Below, piece after piece: positions 1 through 7,541 of a DNA stretch of 45,765 nucleotides. The notes below the pieces were generated by a model. The model was given only the letters and a program-made list of their open reading frames with translations, searched no databases and had not been told where the DNA came from. Position 1 is the first letter of the stretch, and every line of letters starts with the position of its first letter. The translations under genes and the position numbers were made by a program. Where the stretch lies: positions 1-45,765 of the forward strand of contig JAFTIH010000035.1 in the NCBI GenBank assembly GCA_017456985.1. Reading direction: 5' to 3'. Origin of the DNA: Clostridia bacterium (lineage in GTDB: Bacteria; Bacillota; Clostridia; Oscillospirales; CAG-272).

Positions 1-542
1 CCAAGACCGTCCACGACGAAGCGGAGCTGGCGGTCGTTCATATCCACGCATCTCTTCCAGGTGATGCGGCGGGGGTCGATGCCCAGCGCGTTGCCCTGGT
101 GGATGTGGTTGTCAAGCATAGCGGCGAGCAGGTTGTTTGCCGCGCCGATGGCGTGAAAGTCGCCCGTAAAGTGCAGATTGATGTCCTCCATCGGGACGAC
201 CTGGGCGTAACCGCCGCCTGCGGCACCGCCCTTGACGCCGAACACGGGACCGAGCGAGGGCTCGCGCAGGGCAACCGCGACGCGCTTGCCGATGCGGCGC
301 ATGCCGTCCGCAAGACCGATGGTGGTAGTGGTCTTACCCTCGCCCGCAGGGGTGGGGGTGATGGCGGTCACGAGGATGAGCTTGCCGTCCTTGCCCGCCG
401 TTTCGCGCAGAAGCGCAGTATCGATCTTTGCCATATGCTTGCCGTATTGCTCAAGATACTCCTCGGGGATGCCTGCGGTCTTGGCAATTTCGGTGATGGG
501 CTGCATTTTGGCGCTTTGTGCAATTTCAATATCCGTTTTCAT
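1..542 (-). CDS. fhs: Formate--tetrahydrofolate ligase, N-terminal part (runs off the window edge)
   Basis: The ligase makes 10-formyl-THF from formate, THF and ATP in the cytoplasm, feeding purine synthesis, Met-tRNA formylation and, in acetogens, the Wood-Ljungdahl methyl branch. About 180 residues are visible. They begin [16 protein letters not shown] and include the family's ATP-binding loop [10 protein letters not shown] near residue 62 and the stretch [19 protein letters not shown]. Both are characteristic of monofunctional bacterial FTHFS. The start is preceded by AAGGAGA at a good distance. It is divergent from a Crp/Fnr regulator with overlapping promoters. The rest of the roughly 555-residue enzyme lies outside the window. 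The identification rests on motif recognition and is very likely right. Confidence 0.96.
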   Translation of the reverse strand, partial: MKTDIEIAQSAKMQPITEIAKTAGIPEEYLEQYGKHMAKIDTALLRETAGKDGKLILVTAITPTPAGEGKTTTTIGLADGMRRIGKRVAVALREPSLGPVFGVKGGAAGGGYAQVVPMEDINLHFTGDFHAIGAANNLLAAMLDNHIHQGNALGIDPRRITWKRCVDMNDRQLRFVVDGL

Positions 543-581
543 AATCTTCTCCTTATCAAAGTCATAGGAAATCCAAGAAAT

Positions 582-610
582 ATTGTATCAAAATCCTTTT
601 CGTTTGTCAA
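582..610 (-). promoter_or_regulatory. Promoter of fhs
   Basis: On the minus strand TTGACA (605-610) is followed after 17 bp by TACAAT (582-587), about 40 bp upstream of the fhs start. Its -35 box lies back to back with the -35 of the divergent regulator gene. Confidence 0.75.
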
Positions 611-614
611 GCCC

Positions 615-643
615 TTGACGCGAAAGAGAAAATCTGATATAAT
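615..643 (+). promoter_or_regulatory. Promoter of the Crp/Fnr regulator gene
   Basis: TTGACG (615-620), a 17-bp spacer, and TATAAT (638-643) preceded by TGA (an extended -10). Together with the divergent fhs -35 it forms the dyad GTCAAG-CC-CTTGAC at 606-619, so one protein bound here could control both promoters. Confidence 0.75.
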
Positions 644-668
644 AAGGAAAAACGACGGGGGAAAAACG

Positions 669-1334
669 ATGAAGGTAACGGAGCTTCCCGAGGGCGCCAA
701 ACGCCACGCGCTCTTTGCGGGACTTTCGGACGAGGCGTGCATTCGTGCGCTTACCGTTCTCGACGCGCGCGTGAAAAAATACGCGAAAAACGAATACCTT
801 TTGACGGCGGGCGAGCCCTTTTCTTCCTTCGGCATCGTGTGCTCGGGCGGTGTGCAGGTCTATATGGAGGACATCGACGGCGAGCGGCTGATGATGGCGA
901 GCGTTGACGTGGGGGACTCCTTCGGTGAGTCGCTTGCGTATCTCGATACCGCCGAGAGCCCCGTTTCCATTTTTGCCGTTGCCCCCAGTGAAATCCTCTG
1001 GTTAGATGCCCACGCGCTCCGTCGGGCGAGTGGCGCGGGAGATGCGCTTGCGTTTGATCTTTACGAGCGATTGACCCGCGTGCTTGCCGTGCGTGCGCTT
1101 TCGCAAAACGACCGTATTCAGATTTTGAGCCGCGCCACCATCCGCGAGCGCCTGCTTGCCTTTTTCACCCAGTGCGAGCACCGCTATGGGAGCCGCACCT
1201 TTACCGTCCCCTTCGACCGCGAGGGGCTTGCCGTGTATCTCGGCGTCAACCGCGCGGCGCTCTCGCGCGAGCTTTCAAACATGAAGCGAGAGGGAGCAAT
1301 CGACTATTTCCGCTCCACCTTCCGCTTGTTGTAA
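669..1334 (+). CDS. Crp/Fnr family transcriptional regulator
   Basis: 221 residues. The N-terminal half (about residues 15-125) is a cyclic-nucleotide-binding-type beta barrel, with features such as GEPFSSFGIVCSGGVQVY and GDSFGES. The C-terminal part (about 150-221) is a Crp-type winged helix-turn-helix, with a recognition helix around YLGVNRAALSRELSNMK and a wing ending FRSTFRLL. No cysteine cluster typical of oxygen-sensing Fnr is evident. The open frame extends further upstream, but this ATG is chosen because a GGGGGA site precedes it and the predicted promoter ends just before. Divergent placement suggests autoregulation and perhaps control of fhs; that is inference. The effector is unknown. 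Confidence 0.9.
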   Translation: MKVTELPEGAKRHALFAGLSDEACIRALTVLDARVKKYAKNEYLLTAGEPFSSFGIVCSGGVQVYMEDIDGERLMMASVDVGDSFGESLAYLDTAESPVSIFAVAPSEILWLDAHALRRASGAGDALAFDLYERLTRVLAVRALSQNDRIQILSRATIRERLLAFFTQCEHRYGSRTFTVPFDREGLAVYLGVNRAALSRELSNMKREGAIDYFRSTFRLL

Positions 1335-1335
1335 G

Positions 1336-1614
1336 GGGCGGATTCCGTGATATGCTTCACTTTCCCTCCTTGCAGTATAAAATACAGCGGCGGCGCGAAA
1401 GCTCGCCTATCGCAAAATCCGCACCCTTAGGCGGCTTTTGACAGAGGGCGGATTTCGTGATATGCTTCACTTTCTCTCCTGCAGTATAAAATACAGTGGC
1501 GGCGCGAAAGCTCGCCTATCGCAAAATCCGCACCCGTAGGCGGCTTTTGGCAAAGGGTGGATTTCGTGATATGCTTCGCTGTCTGCTCCTTGCAATATAA
1601 AATACAGCGGCGAA
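1336..1614. repeat. Tandem repeat, about 110 bp, two full copies and one truncated
   Basis: Copies start at 1336, 1446 and 1555 and share GGATTTCGTGATATGCTTC, a TATAAAATACAG core and, in the first two, GGCGGCGCGAAAGCTCGCC. The ends of a full unit are partly complementary (GCGGAT near the start, ATCCGC near the end), so each could fold into a long hairpin. The third copy diverges after about 60 bp. The array fills the gap between the Crp/Fnr gene and the ABC transporter. No convincing gene lies in it. Confidence 0.8.
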
Positions 1615-1617
1615 ACC

Positions 1618-1690
1618 TCGACCCCTCTTTCCGTCTTTGCCTTCGGCAATTCCACCTCCCTCGGGGAGGCGAGGGGCTTCTGGTGGCTTT
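1618..1690. repeat. Possible remnant of a dispersed palindromic element
   Basis: After the third tandem copy the sequence changes to a stretch with short hairpins (CCTCC-CTC-GGGGAGG and TTGCC-TTC-GGCAA). It resembles the short dispersed palindromic repeats common between genes in gut Clostridia. Only one copy is in the window, so dispersal cannot be shown here. Confidence 0.3.
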
Positions 1691-1711
1691 CGTTTGGCAA
1701 AAAATATTCTC

Positions 1712-1741
1712 AACTTCGTTGCAATTGCAACGAAGTTTTTC
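1712..1741 (+). terminator. Intrinsic terminator or attenuator ahead of the ABC operon
   Basis: A perfect 26-bp palindrome (13-bp arms, AACTTCGTTGCAA at 1712-1724) is followed directly by a T run. It sits 50 bp before the substrate-binding protein start. It could end transcription from upstream or attenuate the ABC operon. Confidence 0.65.
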
Positions 1742-1792
1742 TTTATCATGCAGTACAATAGAAGCGAAAACAAAGAAAGGAAACCTTTTATT

Positions 1793-2785
1793 ATGAAAAA
1801 AATACTTGCTTTACTTCTCTCCTTCGTTTTGCTCGTTCTTCCGCTTGCGGCGTGCGCGCCTGATCTTGAGGGTGCCGCCGTACGCATTGGCGGTATGACG
1901 GGTCCCACCTCGATCGGTATGGCAAAGCTCCTTGCCGATGACAAGGCGGGCGAAACGGAAAACGATTACGATTTCACGCTGGTGGGTGACGGCGCACAGA
2001 TGAAGACCAAGCTCTTGACGGGCGAGGTGGATATTGCCGCGATCCCCGCCAACCTTGCCGCCGCGCTTTACAAGGCGACCGAGGGCAAGATCAAGATCAT
2101 CGCCGTCAATACGCTTGGCGTGGTCAGCTTGCTGGAAAAGGGAAACACGGTCAATTCGCTTGCCGATCTTCGCGGCAAGACGGTCTATGCGCCCGCGAGC
2201 GCAAAGGGCTCCATTCCCGAGATCGTTTTCACCTACCTTTTGAAGGAGGCGGGTCTTACGGTCGGTGCGGACGTGCAGATCGAGTGGGTAGCGACCGTCG
2301 CAGGACAGACGGGCAACCCGCTTGCGCCTAAGCTCAAAACGGGTGAGGTCGTGCTTTCTCCCGAGCCTGCGGCAACGGCGTTGCTTTCTGCCGTTGAGGG
2401 CGCGCGCCGCGCGGTCAGCTTTAACGACGTCTGGAAGACGCTGGATAACGGCTCCGAGTATATCACGGGCGTGACGGTGGTGCGCACCGAGTTTGCCGAG
2501 GCGCATCCCGATGCCGTCAAGCTGTTCCTTGCGGATTACGAAGCATCCATCAAGTTTGTGGGCGAAAAGCCTGCCGATACGGCGGCGCTCGTGACCGAAT
2601 TCGGCATTCTCTCGCAGGGCGCGGCTTTGATCGAAGCGGCGATCCCCGCTTGCAACATCGCTTTCCTTGACGGAGAAGAGATGAAGGCGGCGCTCTCGAA
2701 GTATTACGAACTTCTCGTTCCCGTGCTTCCCACCGCCTTTGGCGGTACGACGCCTGACGAGGGGATCTACTATATCGCAGATTGA
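1793..2785 (+). CDS. ABC transporter substrate-binding lipoprotein (SsuA/TauA/NMT1-like)
   Basis: 330 residues. A signal peptide with lipobox LAAC (Cys about residue 20) predicts a lipid-anchored extracellular binding protein. The body has the NMT1/SsuA-type pattern: GPTSIGMAKLL early, GEVDIAAIPANLA, then SLADLRGKTVYAP at the hinge. This family binds small organic solutes such as sulfonates, nitrate or pyrimidine precursors of thiamine. The substrate cannot be told from sequence alone. The ATG at 1793 is chosen over an upstream in-frame ATG because GAAAGGAAA precedes it and the signal peptide starts there. Its stop overlaps the permease start by one base (TGATG), so the genes are translationally coupled. 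Confidence 0.9.
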   Translation: MKKILALLLSFVLLVLPLAACAPDLEGAAVRIGGMTGPTSIGMAKLLADDKAGETENDYDFTLVGDGAQMKTKLLTGEVDIAAIPANLAAALYKATEGKIKIIAVNTLGVVSLLEKGNTVNSLADLRGKTVYAPASAKGSIPEIVFTYLLKEAGLTVGADVQIEWVATVAGQTGNPLAPKLKTGEVVLSPEPAATALLSAVEGARRAVSFNDVWKTLDNGSEYITGVTVVRTEFAEAHPDAVKLFLADYEASIKFVGEKPADTAALVTEFGILSQGAALIEAAIPACNIAFLDGEEMKAALSKYYELLVPVLPTAFGGTTPDEGIYYIAD

Positions 2786-3555
2786 TGGACGCAGTGAAAG
2801 GCTTTTTTCATCAAAAATGGGTGCAAAAGGGAGGCGCCGTTTTGCTGGCGCTCCTCGTTTGGCAGGGAGTGGCACTCGCGATCGGGGAGGTTTTGATCCT
2901 CCCCACCCCTCTCGCCGTCCTTGCGCGCCTGTTTACCATTTGGACGGAGAGCGGCTTTTGGGGTGCGGTGGGCTTAACCGTGCTTCGCATCGCGCTCGGC
3001 TTTCTCGCCGCATTCGTGCTTGGCGTTCTCCTTGCCCTTGCGGCAGGGCGCTCGCGCGTGGTGGAAACGCTGTTGTTTCCGTATATGGCGGTCGTCAAGG
3101 CGGTCCCTGTGGCTTGCTTTATCGTGCTTCTTTACGTGTGGCTCTCCTCGCGGAGCATCGCGAGCTTTATCGCCTTTTTGATCGTGCTGCCTACCGTCTA
3201 TACGGGCGTGCTTTCGGGCATCCGCGCTGAGGACAAGGCGTTAAAAGAGATGGCAGACGTTTTTTGCCTTTCTCCCGTTCGTCGCTTTCTTTCGGTGCGC
3301 CTGCCGCAGCTTGAGCCCTACGTGATCTCCGCTGTCAGCCTCGGCACGGGACTTGCCTTCAAGTCGGGCATCGCGGCAGAAATTCTTTCTCTTCCCGCGG
3401 GCTCGGTGGGCGAGATGCTTTATTACGCAAGCCTTTGGCTGCAAAGCGTGGATCTTTACGCCTGGACGGTGGTGCTGGTGCTTGTCAGCATCCTCTTTGA
3501 GAAGCTTGCCGTCCTTCTGTTTCGCTTGGCATTTCGGGGGATCAGAAACGTATGA
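2785..3555 (+). CDS. ABC transporter permease (SsuC/TauC-like)
   Basis: 256 residues with about six hydrophobic segments and a BPD_transp_1 fold. The cytoplasmic EAA-type loop is around residues 150-175 (GIRAEDKALKEMADVF). It forms the membrane channel for the binding protein encoded immediately upstream and the ATPase downstream. The gene starts within the preceding stop codon and overlaps the next gene by four bases (ATGA). Such one-ATPase, one-permease importers of the nitrate/sulfonate/taurine class act as homodimers; that is family knowledge. Confidence 0.92.
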   Translation: MDAVKGFFHQKWVQKGGAVLLALLVWQGVALAIGEVLILPTPLAVLARLFTIWTESGFWGAVGLTVLRIALGFLAAFVLGVLLALAAGRSRVVETLLFPYMAVVKAVPVACFIVLLYVWLSSRSIASFIAFLIVLPTVYTGVLSGIRAEDKALKEMADVFCLSPVRRFLSVRLPQLEPYVISAVSLGTGLAFKSGIAAEILSLPAGSVGEMLYYASLWLQSVDLYAWTVVLVLVSILFEKLAVLLFRLAFRGIRNV

Positions 3556-4115
3556 TAATACTTCAAAATGTAAACAAACGGTATGAAAATAAGGTGATTT
3601 TGAGCAATCTTTGCCTGGAAATCCCAAGCGGCGAGTTTACCGCTCTGATGGGCGCCTCGGGCGTCGGCAAGACCACGCTCTCGCGCCTCCTTTTAGGACT
3701 GGAAGAACCCGACGGGGGCAGTGTGACGGGCGTTCCCGAACGCCGCGCCGCCGTCTTCCAAGAGGATCGGCTGATCCCGTCGCTTTCGGCGGTGCAAAAC
3801 GTGCGCCTTGGTAAGCGCGGCGCTACGCGCGCCGCGGCGCAAAGACTTTTGTCGGCGCTGGGACTGGAAAAGGACGCCGAGAAGCCCGCGTCCGCCCTCT
3901 CGGGCGGGATGCGCCGCCGCGTCGCGATCGCGCGCGCGCTTCTCGCGGATGCGGACTTTTATCTGCTCGACGAGCCCTTTTCGGGGCTTGACGACGAAAC
4001 GAAGGCGCAGGTGATGGACGTCGTCAAGCGCGCCCTTGCGGGCAAAACCGTCCTTCTCATCACCCACGACGAGGCGGAAGCGCGCTTCTTTACCGAGCGA
4101 GTCTTGTACCTTTGA
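3552..4115 (+). CDS. ABC transporter ATP-binding protein (SsuB/TauB-like), short
   Basis: 187 residues, shorter than the usual 240-260 of the SsuB/TauB family. All ATPase motifs are present: Walker A GASGVGKTT (about residue 34), Q-loop FQED, signature LSGGM, Walker B FYLLDEP and H-loop THD. The protein stops soon after the H-loop, so the C-terminal tail seen in longer relatives is missing. It overlaps the permease gene by ATGA and is followed within 25 bp by a strong terminator, making it the last gene of the three-gene importer operon. Confidence 0.93.
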   Translation: MIILQNVNKRYENKVILSNLCLEIPSGEFTALMGASGVGKTTLSRLLLGLEEPDGGSVTGVPERRAAVFQEDRLIPSLSAVQNVRLGKRGATRAAAQRLLSALGLEKDAEKPASALSGGMRRRVAIARALLADADFYLLDEPFSGLDDETKAQVMDVVKRALAGKTVLLITHDEAEARFFTERVLYL

Positions 4116-4136
4116 GTGGCGCTCGCTCCATCTTTG

Positions 4137-4171
4137 AAAAACGGAGGGGACATCGTCCCCTCCGTTTTTTT
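4137..4171 (+). terminator. Terminator of the ABC importer operon
   Basis: Stem ACGGAGGGGAC / GTCCCCTCCGT with a three-base loop, flanked by A4 and T7. It is also usable from the other strand for the small minus-strand gene. Confidence 0.93.
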
Positions 4172-4193
4172 GTTTTCATCTCACGCCGCTTTT

Positions 4194-4442
4194 TTACATC
4201 TCGGTGCGGGCGCGGTTGGGAACGGGCGGGTTCTGCACCCTGCCGCCCGAGCCGTCGGGCGCGTCGTCGCCAAGGTTTTCGGGCGCCGCGGTGCGGTCGC
4301 TCGGCGTGGGCGTATTCGCGGCGGGGGAGTCGGCTTTGCCATTCTTCGCATTCGTGCTCGGCGTGCCTGCGGGCATCTTGCAGACGCCGCCGCTCGTGCG
4401 GCTGTTCTTTTCGTTTTTTGCATTCTTTTGGTTCTTTGCCAT
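4194..4442 (-). CDS. Small polar, low-complexity protein of unknown function
   Basis: 82 residues, starting MAKNQKNAKNEKNSR, rich in Asn, Lys, Pro, Gly and Ala, with no hydrophobic segment and one Cys. The start has a good ribosome site (GAAAGGAC, 6 bp upstream), which is the main reason to call it a gene. The opposite strand is also open, so coding status is not certain. Asn/Lys-rich starts of this type occur in small spore-associated or hypothetical proteins of Clostridia, but no family can be named. It ends next to the bidirectional terminator at 4137-4171. Confidence 0.55.
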   Translation of the reverse strand: MAKNQKNAKNEKNSRTSGGVCKMPAGTPSTNAKNGKADSPAANTPTPSDRTAAPENLGDDAPDGSGGRVQNPPVPNRARTEM

Positions 4443-4522
4443 TTTTCGTCCTTTCGTGTGGGAAGGCTTCCCGCGTATAGTATGCCCCGAAAAATAAAAA
4501 ACAGTAAAAAAGCGTTTTGCAC

Positions 4523-4551
4523 TTGACAGAAAAGAAAAAGTGTGCTATGCT
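4523..4551 (+). promoter_or_regulatory. Promoter of the MFS transporter gene
   Basis: TTGACA (4523-4528), 17 bp, TATGCT (4546-4551) with an upstream TGC extended -10. This is a near-consensus sigmaA promoter. Confidence 0.85.
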
Positions 4552-4574
4552 ATGTAGCGTTCTCACTGTTATTA

Positions 4575-4593
4575 TATAAAATACTGTTTTATA
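4575..4593. promoter_or_regulatory. Operator-like inverted repeat in the MFS leader
   Basis: TATAAAA-TACTG-TTTTATA is a perfect 7-bp dyad about 25-40 bp downstream of the -10 box and just upstream of the GAGGTG ribosome site. It could be a repressor site; no regulator is assigned. Confidence 0.4.
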
Positions 4594-4607
4594 CATAGAG
4601 GTGTCAG

Positions 4608-5834
4608 ATGAAAGGACAGAGTGTTTTCCAAAACGAAAGCGTGAAAAAGGCCATATCCCTTGGTGTTCTGTGCGCGGTATCCTACCTTGCCGTTTATATC
4701 GCAAGAAACGTTTTGGGTGCCGTTTCCGCACAGATGGAGGGAGCGTTCGGCGCGGCCTTTATCGGCAACCTCGGCTCCGTGTATTATATGTTCTACGCGA
4801 TCGGCCAGTTGCTCAACGGCGTTCTGGGTGACAGGATCAAGGCGCGGAATATGATCAGCTTAGGGCTTTTGCTCGCGGGTATCATCAACGCCTTTTTCGT
4901 CTTTGCGACCGAGATCTCCCGCCCGATGGCCCTCGTCGCCTACGGCGTGACGGGCTTCTTCCTCGCGATGATCTACGCCCCTATGACCAAGGTGGTCTCC
5001 GAGAACACCGAGCCGCATCACGCGGTGCGTTGCTCGCTCGGCTACACCTTCTCCTCCTTCCTCGGCTCTCCGATCGCGGGCGTTCTCGCCGCCGCCTTTG
5101 CCTGGCAGACGACCTTCTTCGTCAGCTCGGGCGCGCTCATCGTGATGGCGGTGGTCTGCTTCACGGTCTTTTTGATGTTTGAGCGTCGCGGATACGTCAA
5201 GTACGGTCAGTTTGAAAAGACGGTGCAGACGGAAAAGGGCGGCACGGTCAAGGTGCTCCTTAAGAGAAGCATCATCAAGTTTACCCTCGTTGCCGCGCTG
5301 ACGGGCGTTGTCCGTACCACCGTGGTAGCCTTCTTTACGATGTATTTCTCGGGCGCACTCGGCTATTCTCCCGAGGACTCCTCCTTGGTCTATACCGTGG
5401 CGACCTTCATCATTTCCGCCGCCGCGTTCGTGGCGATCTTTATGTATGAGCGGATGGGCAGACGGATGAACCTCTCGCTGTTCGTGATGTTCGCGCTCTC
5501 TACGCTGTGCTTGCTCCTCACCTTCTTTGTGCGGGTGCCGCTTCTTAATGTGGCGTTTCTGACGCTGGCGGTGATGTTCTGCAACTGCTCCTCCACCATC
5601 CTTTGGAGCGTGTATTGCCCCAGCCTGTACGATACGGGACGCGTGTCGAGCGCGACGGGCTTCCTCGATTTTATCAGTTATATGGCGGCGGCGGCAGCCA
5701 GCTCCGTGTTCGGTAAGGCGGTGGACATCGGTGTCAGCTGGTGGACGCTGGTGCTCGTCTGGACGGCACTGATGGCCCTCGGCATCCTCGTGGCACTTCC
5801 TTATGACCGCTTCGGCAAGAAAAAGGCGGCGTAA
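4608..5834 (+). CDS. Major facilitator superfamily transporter (GlpT/OPA-like)
   Basis: 408 residues with about 12 hydrophobic segments. The early motif GQLLNGVLGDRIKARN matches the cytoplasmic loop 2-3 signature of the MFS, and the layout resembles organophosphate:phosphate antiporters (GlpT/UhpT), though slightly short. It should move a small solute, perhaps a sugar phosphate or sugar, across the cytoplasmic membrane. It faces the ribulokinase operon across a shared terminator, so a sugar-related substrate is plausible but not shown. Start chosen by the GAGGTG ribosome site 5 bp upstream. Confidence 0.85.
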   Translation: MKGQSVFQNESVKKAISLGVLCAVSYLAVYIARNVLGAVSAQMEGAFGAAFIGNLGSVYYMFYAIGQLLNGVLGDRIKARNMISLGLLLAGIINAFFVFATEISRPMALVAYGVTGFFLAMIYAPMTKVVSENTEPHHAVRCSLGYTFSSFLGSPIAGVLAAAFAWQTTFFVSSGALIVMAVVCFTVFLMFERRGYVKYGQFEKTVQTEKGGTVKVLLKRSIIKFTLVAALTGVVRTTVVAFFTMYFSGALGYSPEDSSLVYTVATFIISAAAFVAIFMYERMGRRMNLSLFVMFALSTLCLLLTFFVRVPLLNVAFLTLAVMFCNCSSTILWSVYCPSLYDTGRVSSATGFLDFISYMAAAAASSVFGKAVDIGVSWWTLVLVWTALMALGILVALPYDRFGKKKAA

Positions 5835-5844
5835 GCCTGATTAA

Positions 5845-5878
5845 AAAATCGCTCTCTCGGTGTCGAGAGAGCGATTTT
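5845..5878. terminator. Bidirectional terminator between MFS and araB
   Basis: 15-bp perfect stem AAAATCGCTCTCTCG with loop GTGT. The T run is clearest in the minus direction (end of araB); the plus direction also has TTTT. Confidence 0.9.
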
Positions 5879-5882
5879 CCTT

Positions 5883-7526
5883 TTATGCGTTTGCCTTGAT
5901 CGCTTTGAGACGCTTCATCACGTCGTTCCCACCGCGACCGAAGTAGTCGTGGAGCGCTATATATTCCGCGTAGAGCGCGTCGTACGCCGCGACGTTCTCG
6001 GGGATGGGGCGATAAACGACGTCCGACACCTTTGCCATCACGCGCGCGGCGTCCTGCATCGTGGGGAACGCGCCGCCCGCGACGGCACCGAACATCGCGC
6101 TGCCCAGCGCGCCCGCCTGTGCGGAGCCCGAGATGCCGATCTCGCGGTCCGTGACGTCGGCGAGGATCTGCATTAAAAGCGGATCCTTTTCCGCAATACC
6201 GCCCGCCGCAAGCAGCTTGCCGACGGGGATGCCGTGTTTTACGAAATTATCAAGGATGGTGCGCGTGCCGAAGGCGACCGCTTCGAGGAGCGCGCGGTAG
6301 ATCTCCTCGCACTTGGTGTTGAGAGTGAGCCCTACGATCACGCCCGAAAGATCCGAGTCCATTAAAACGGAGCGGTTGCCGTTGAAGAAGTCGAGCGCGA
6401 CAAGCCCGCCCTCTCCGATGCGCAGGGCGCTTGCCTTTTCGCGCAAAAGCTTGTGGATGCCTACACCGCGCGCCTTTGCTTCCTCGGTGTAGCTTGCGGG
6501 GACGCAGTTCCCGATAAACCAGTCAAAGTGGTCCCCGAAGCAAGCCTGCCCCGCCTCGTAGCAATAGTATTCCTTCAAAAGCCCGCCCTTTACGATGCCG
6601 CAGATGCCGGGTACGGGGGCTTCCTTCTCGCTCATAAAGATGTGACAGGCGGAGGTGCCGAGGATGAGAAGCATTCTTCCCGTGTCCGTGATGCCCGTGG
6701 CGGGGAGTGCCGCGTGGGCGTCGATGCAGGGAACGGAAACGGGGATGCCCGCGCACAGCCCGACCGTCTTGGCAAACGCCTCGGTGAGCACGCCCGCGCA
6801 CTCGCCCGCATAGCCGATCTCGCCGCTGATCTTGGTGCCGACGATGCCGTGGAGCCTTGGCGAGAGGGCGGTGAGGATGGCGTCGCTTGGGTACCCGTCC
6901 GCGTCGCTCCACATTCCCTTGAAGCCCGCCATACCTGCCGAGCGGCAGGAGGCGCCCGTCATATAGGTGACGAGATATTCTCCCGCCTCGACGAAGTGCG
7001 CGGCGGCGTCAAAGACGGCGGGCGCCTCCTCGGCGGTTTGTGCGATCTTGGGGAAGATGTATTCGCTCGATACCTTGCCGCCGTAGCGCGCAAGTAGGGG
7101 CGTTCCCGCGCAAAGCGCGGTCAGCTTGTCGGCGTATTCCTGCGCCGCGTGGTGCTTCCAGAGCTTCACGTAGGCGTGCGGCTCGTTTTGAAAGCGCGCG
7201 TCAAAGCAAAGCGGCGTGCCGTCCTTTGCTGTCGGAAGCACCGTGCAAGAAGTAAAGTCAATGCCGATGCCTACGATCTCGTCCGCCGTGGCACCGCCCT
7301 CGCGCAAGACCGCGGGGATGGTATGCTCTAATACCTCGATATAGTCGCGCGGGTGTTGGAGCGCGTAATCGGGGGGCAGGCGGCGCCCGTCGAGAAAGGT
7401 GTCCGACATCACCCCGTGGGGGTAATCGTACACCGCCGTGGCGCATTCTTTGCCCGTCGTGACGTCCACGAGCAGCGCGCGTCCTGACAACGTGCCAAAA
7501 TCAATGCCAATGCTGTATTTCTTCAT
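5883..7526 (-). CDS. araB: Ribulokinase (FGGY family)
   Basis: 547 residues. The enzyme phosphorylates L-ribulose with ATP to L-ribulose-5-phosphate in L-arabinose catabolism. The N-terminal phosphate loop GIDFGTLSGRALLVD, then HPRDYIEVLE, GIGIDFTSC and NEPHAYVKLWKHH fit AraB better than xylulo- or glycerol kinases. The C-terminal FGGY half has ILGTSACH and AAGGIAEKDPLLMQI. Length matches AraB (540-570). The gene follows the regulator gene by 15 bp on the same strand and is translated from AAAGG. No araA or araD lies in the window, so the arabinose assignment rests on the kinase family. Related kinases in this branch can act on other ketopentoses. Confidence 0.9.
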   Translation of the reverse strand: MKKYSIGIDFGTLSGRALLVDVTTGKECATAVYDYPHGVMSDTFLDGRRLPPDYALQHPRDYIEVLEHTIPAVLREGGATADEIVGIGIDFTSCTVLPTAKDGTPLCFDARFQNEPHAYVKLWKHHAAQEYADKLTALCAGTPLLARYGGKVSSEYIFPKIAQTAEEAPAVFDAAAHFVEAGEYLVTYMTGASCRSAGMAGFKGMWSDADGYPSDAILTALSPRLHGIVGTKISGEIGYAGECAGVLTEAFAKTVGLCAGIPVSVPCIDAHAALPATGITDTGRMLLILGTSACHIFMSEKEAPVPGICGIVKGGLLKEYYCYEAGQACFGDHFDWFIGNCVPASYTEEAKARGVGIHKLLREKASALRIGEGGLVALDFFNGNRSVLMDSDLSGVIVGLTLNTKCEEIYRALLEAVAFGTRTILDNFVKHGIPVGKLLAAGGIAEKDPLLMQILADVTDREIGISGSAQAGALGSAMFGAVAGGAFPTMQDAARVMAKVSDVVYRPIPENVAAYDALYAEYIALHDYFGRGGNDVMKRLKAIKANA

Positions 7527-7541
7527 TTTGTAAACCTTTCT

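Noticed and set aside
1615-1792. TPP riboswitch ahead of the ABC importer
   Set aside because: No CUGAGA core or matching stems; only a palindromic terminator-like element is seen.
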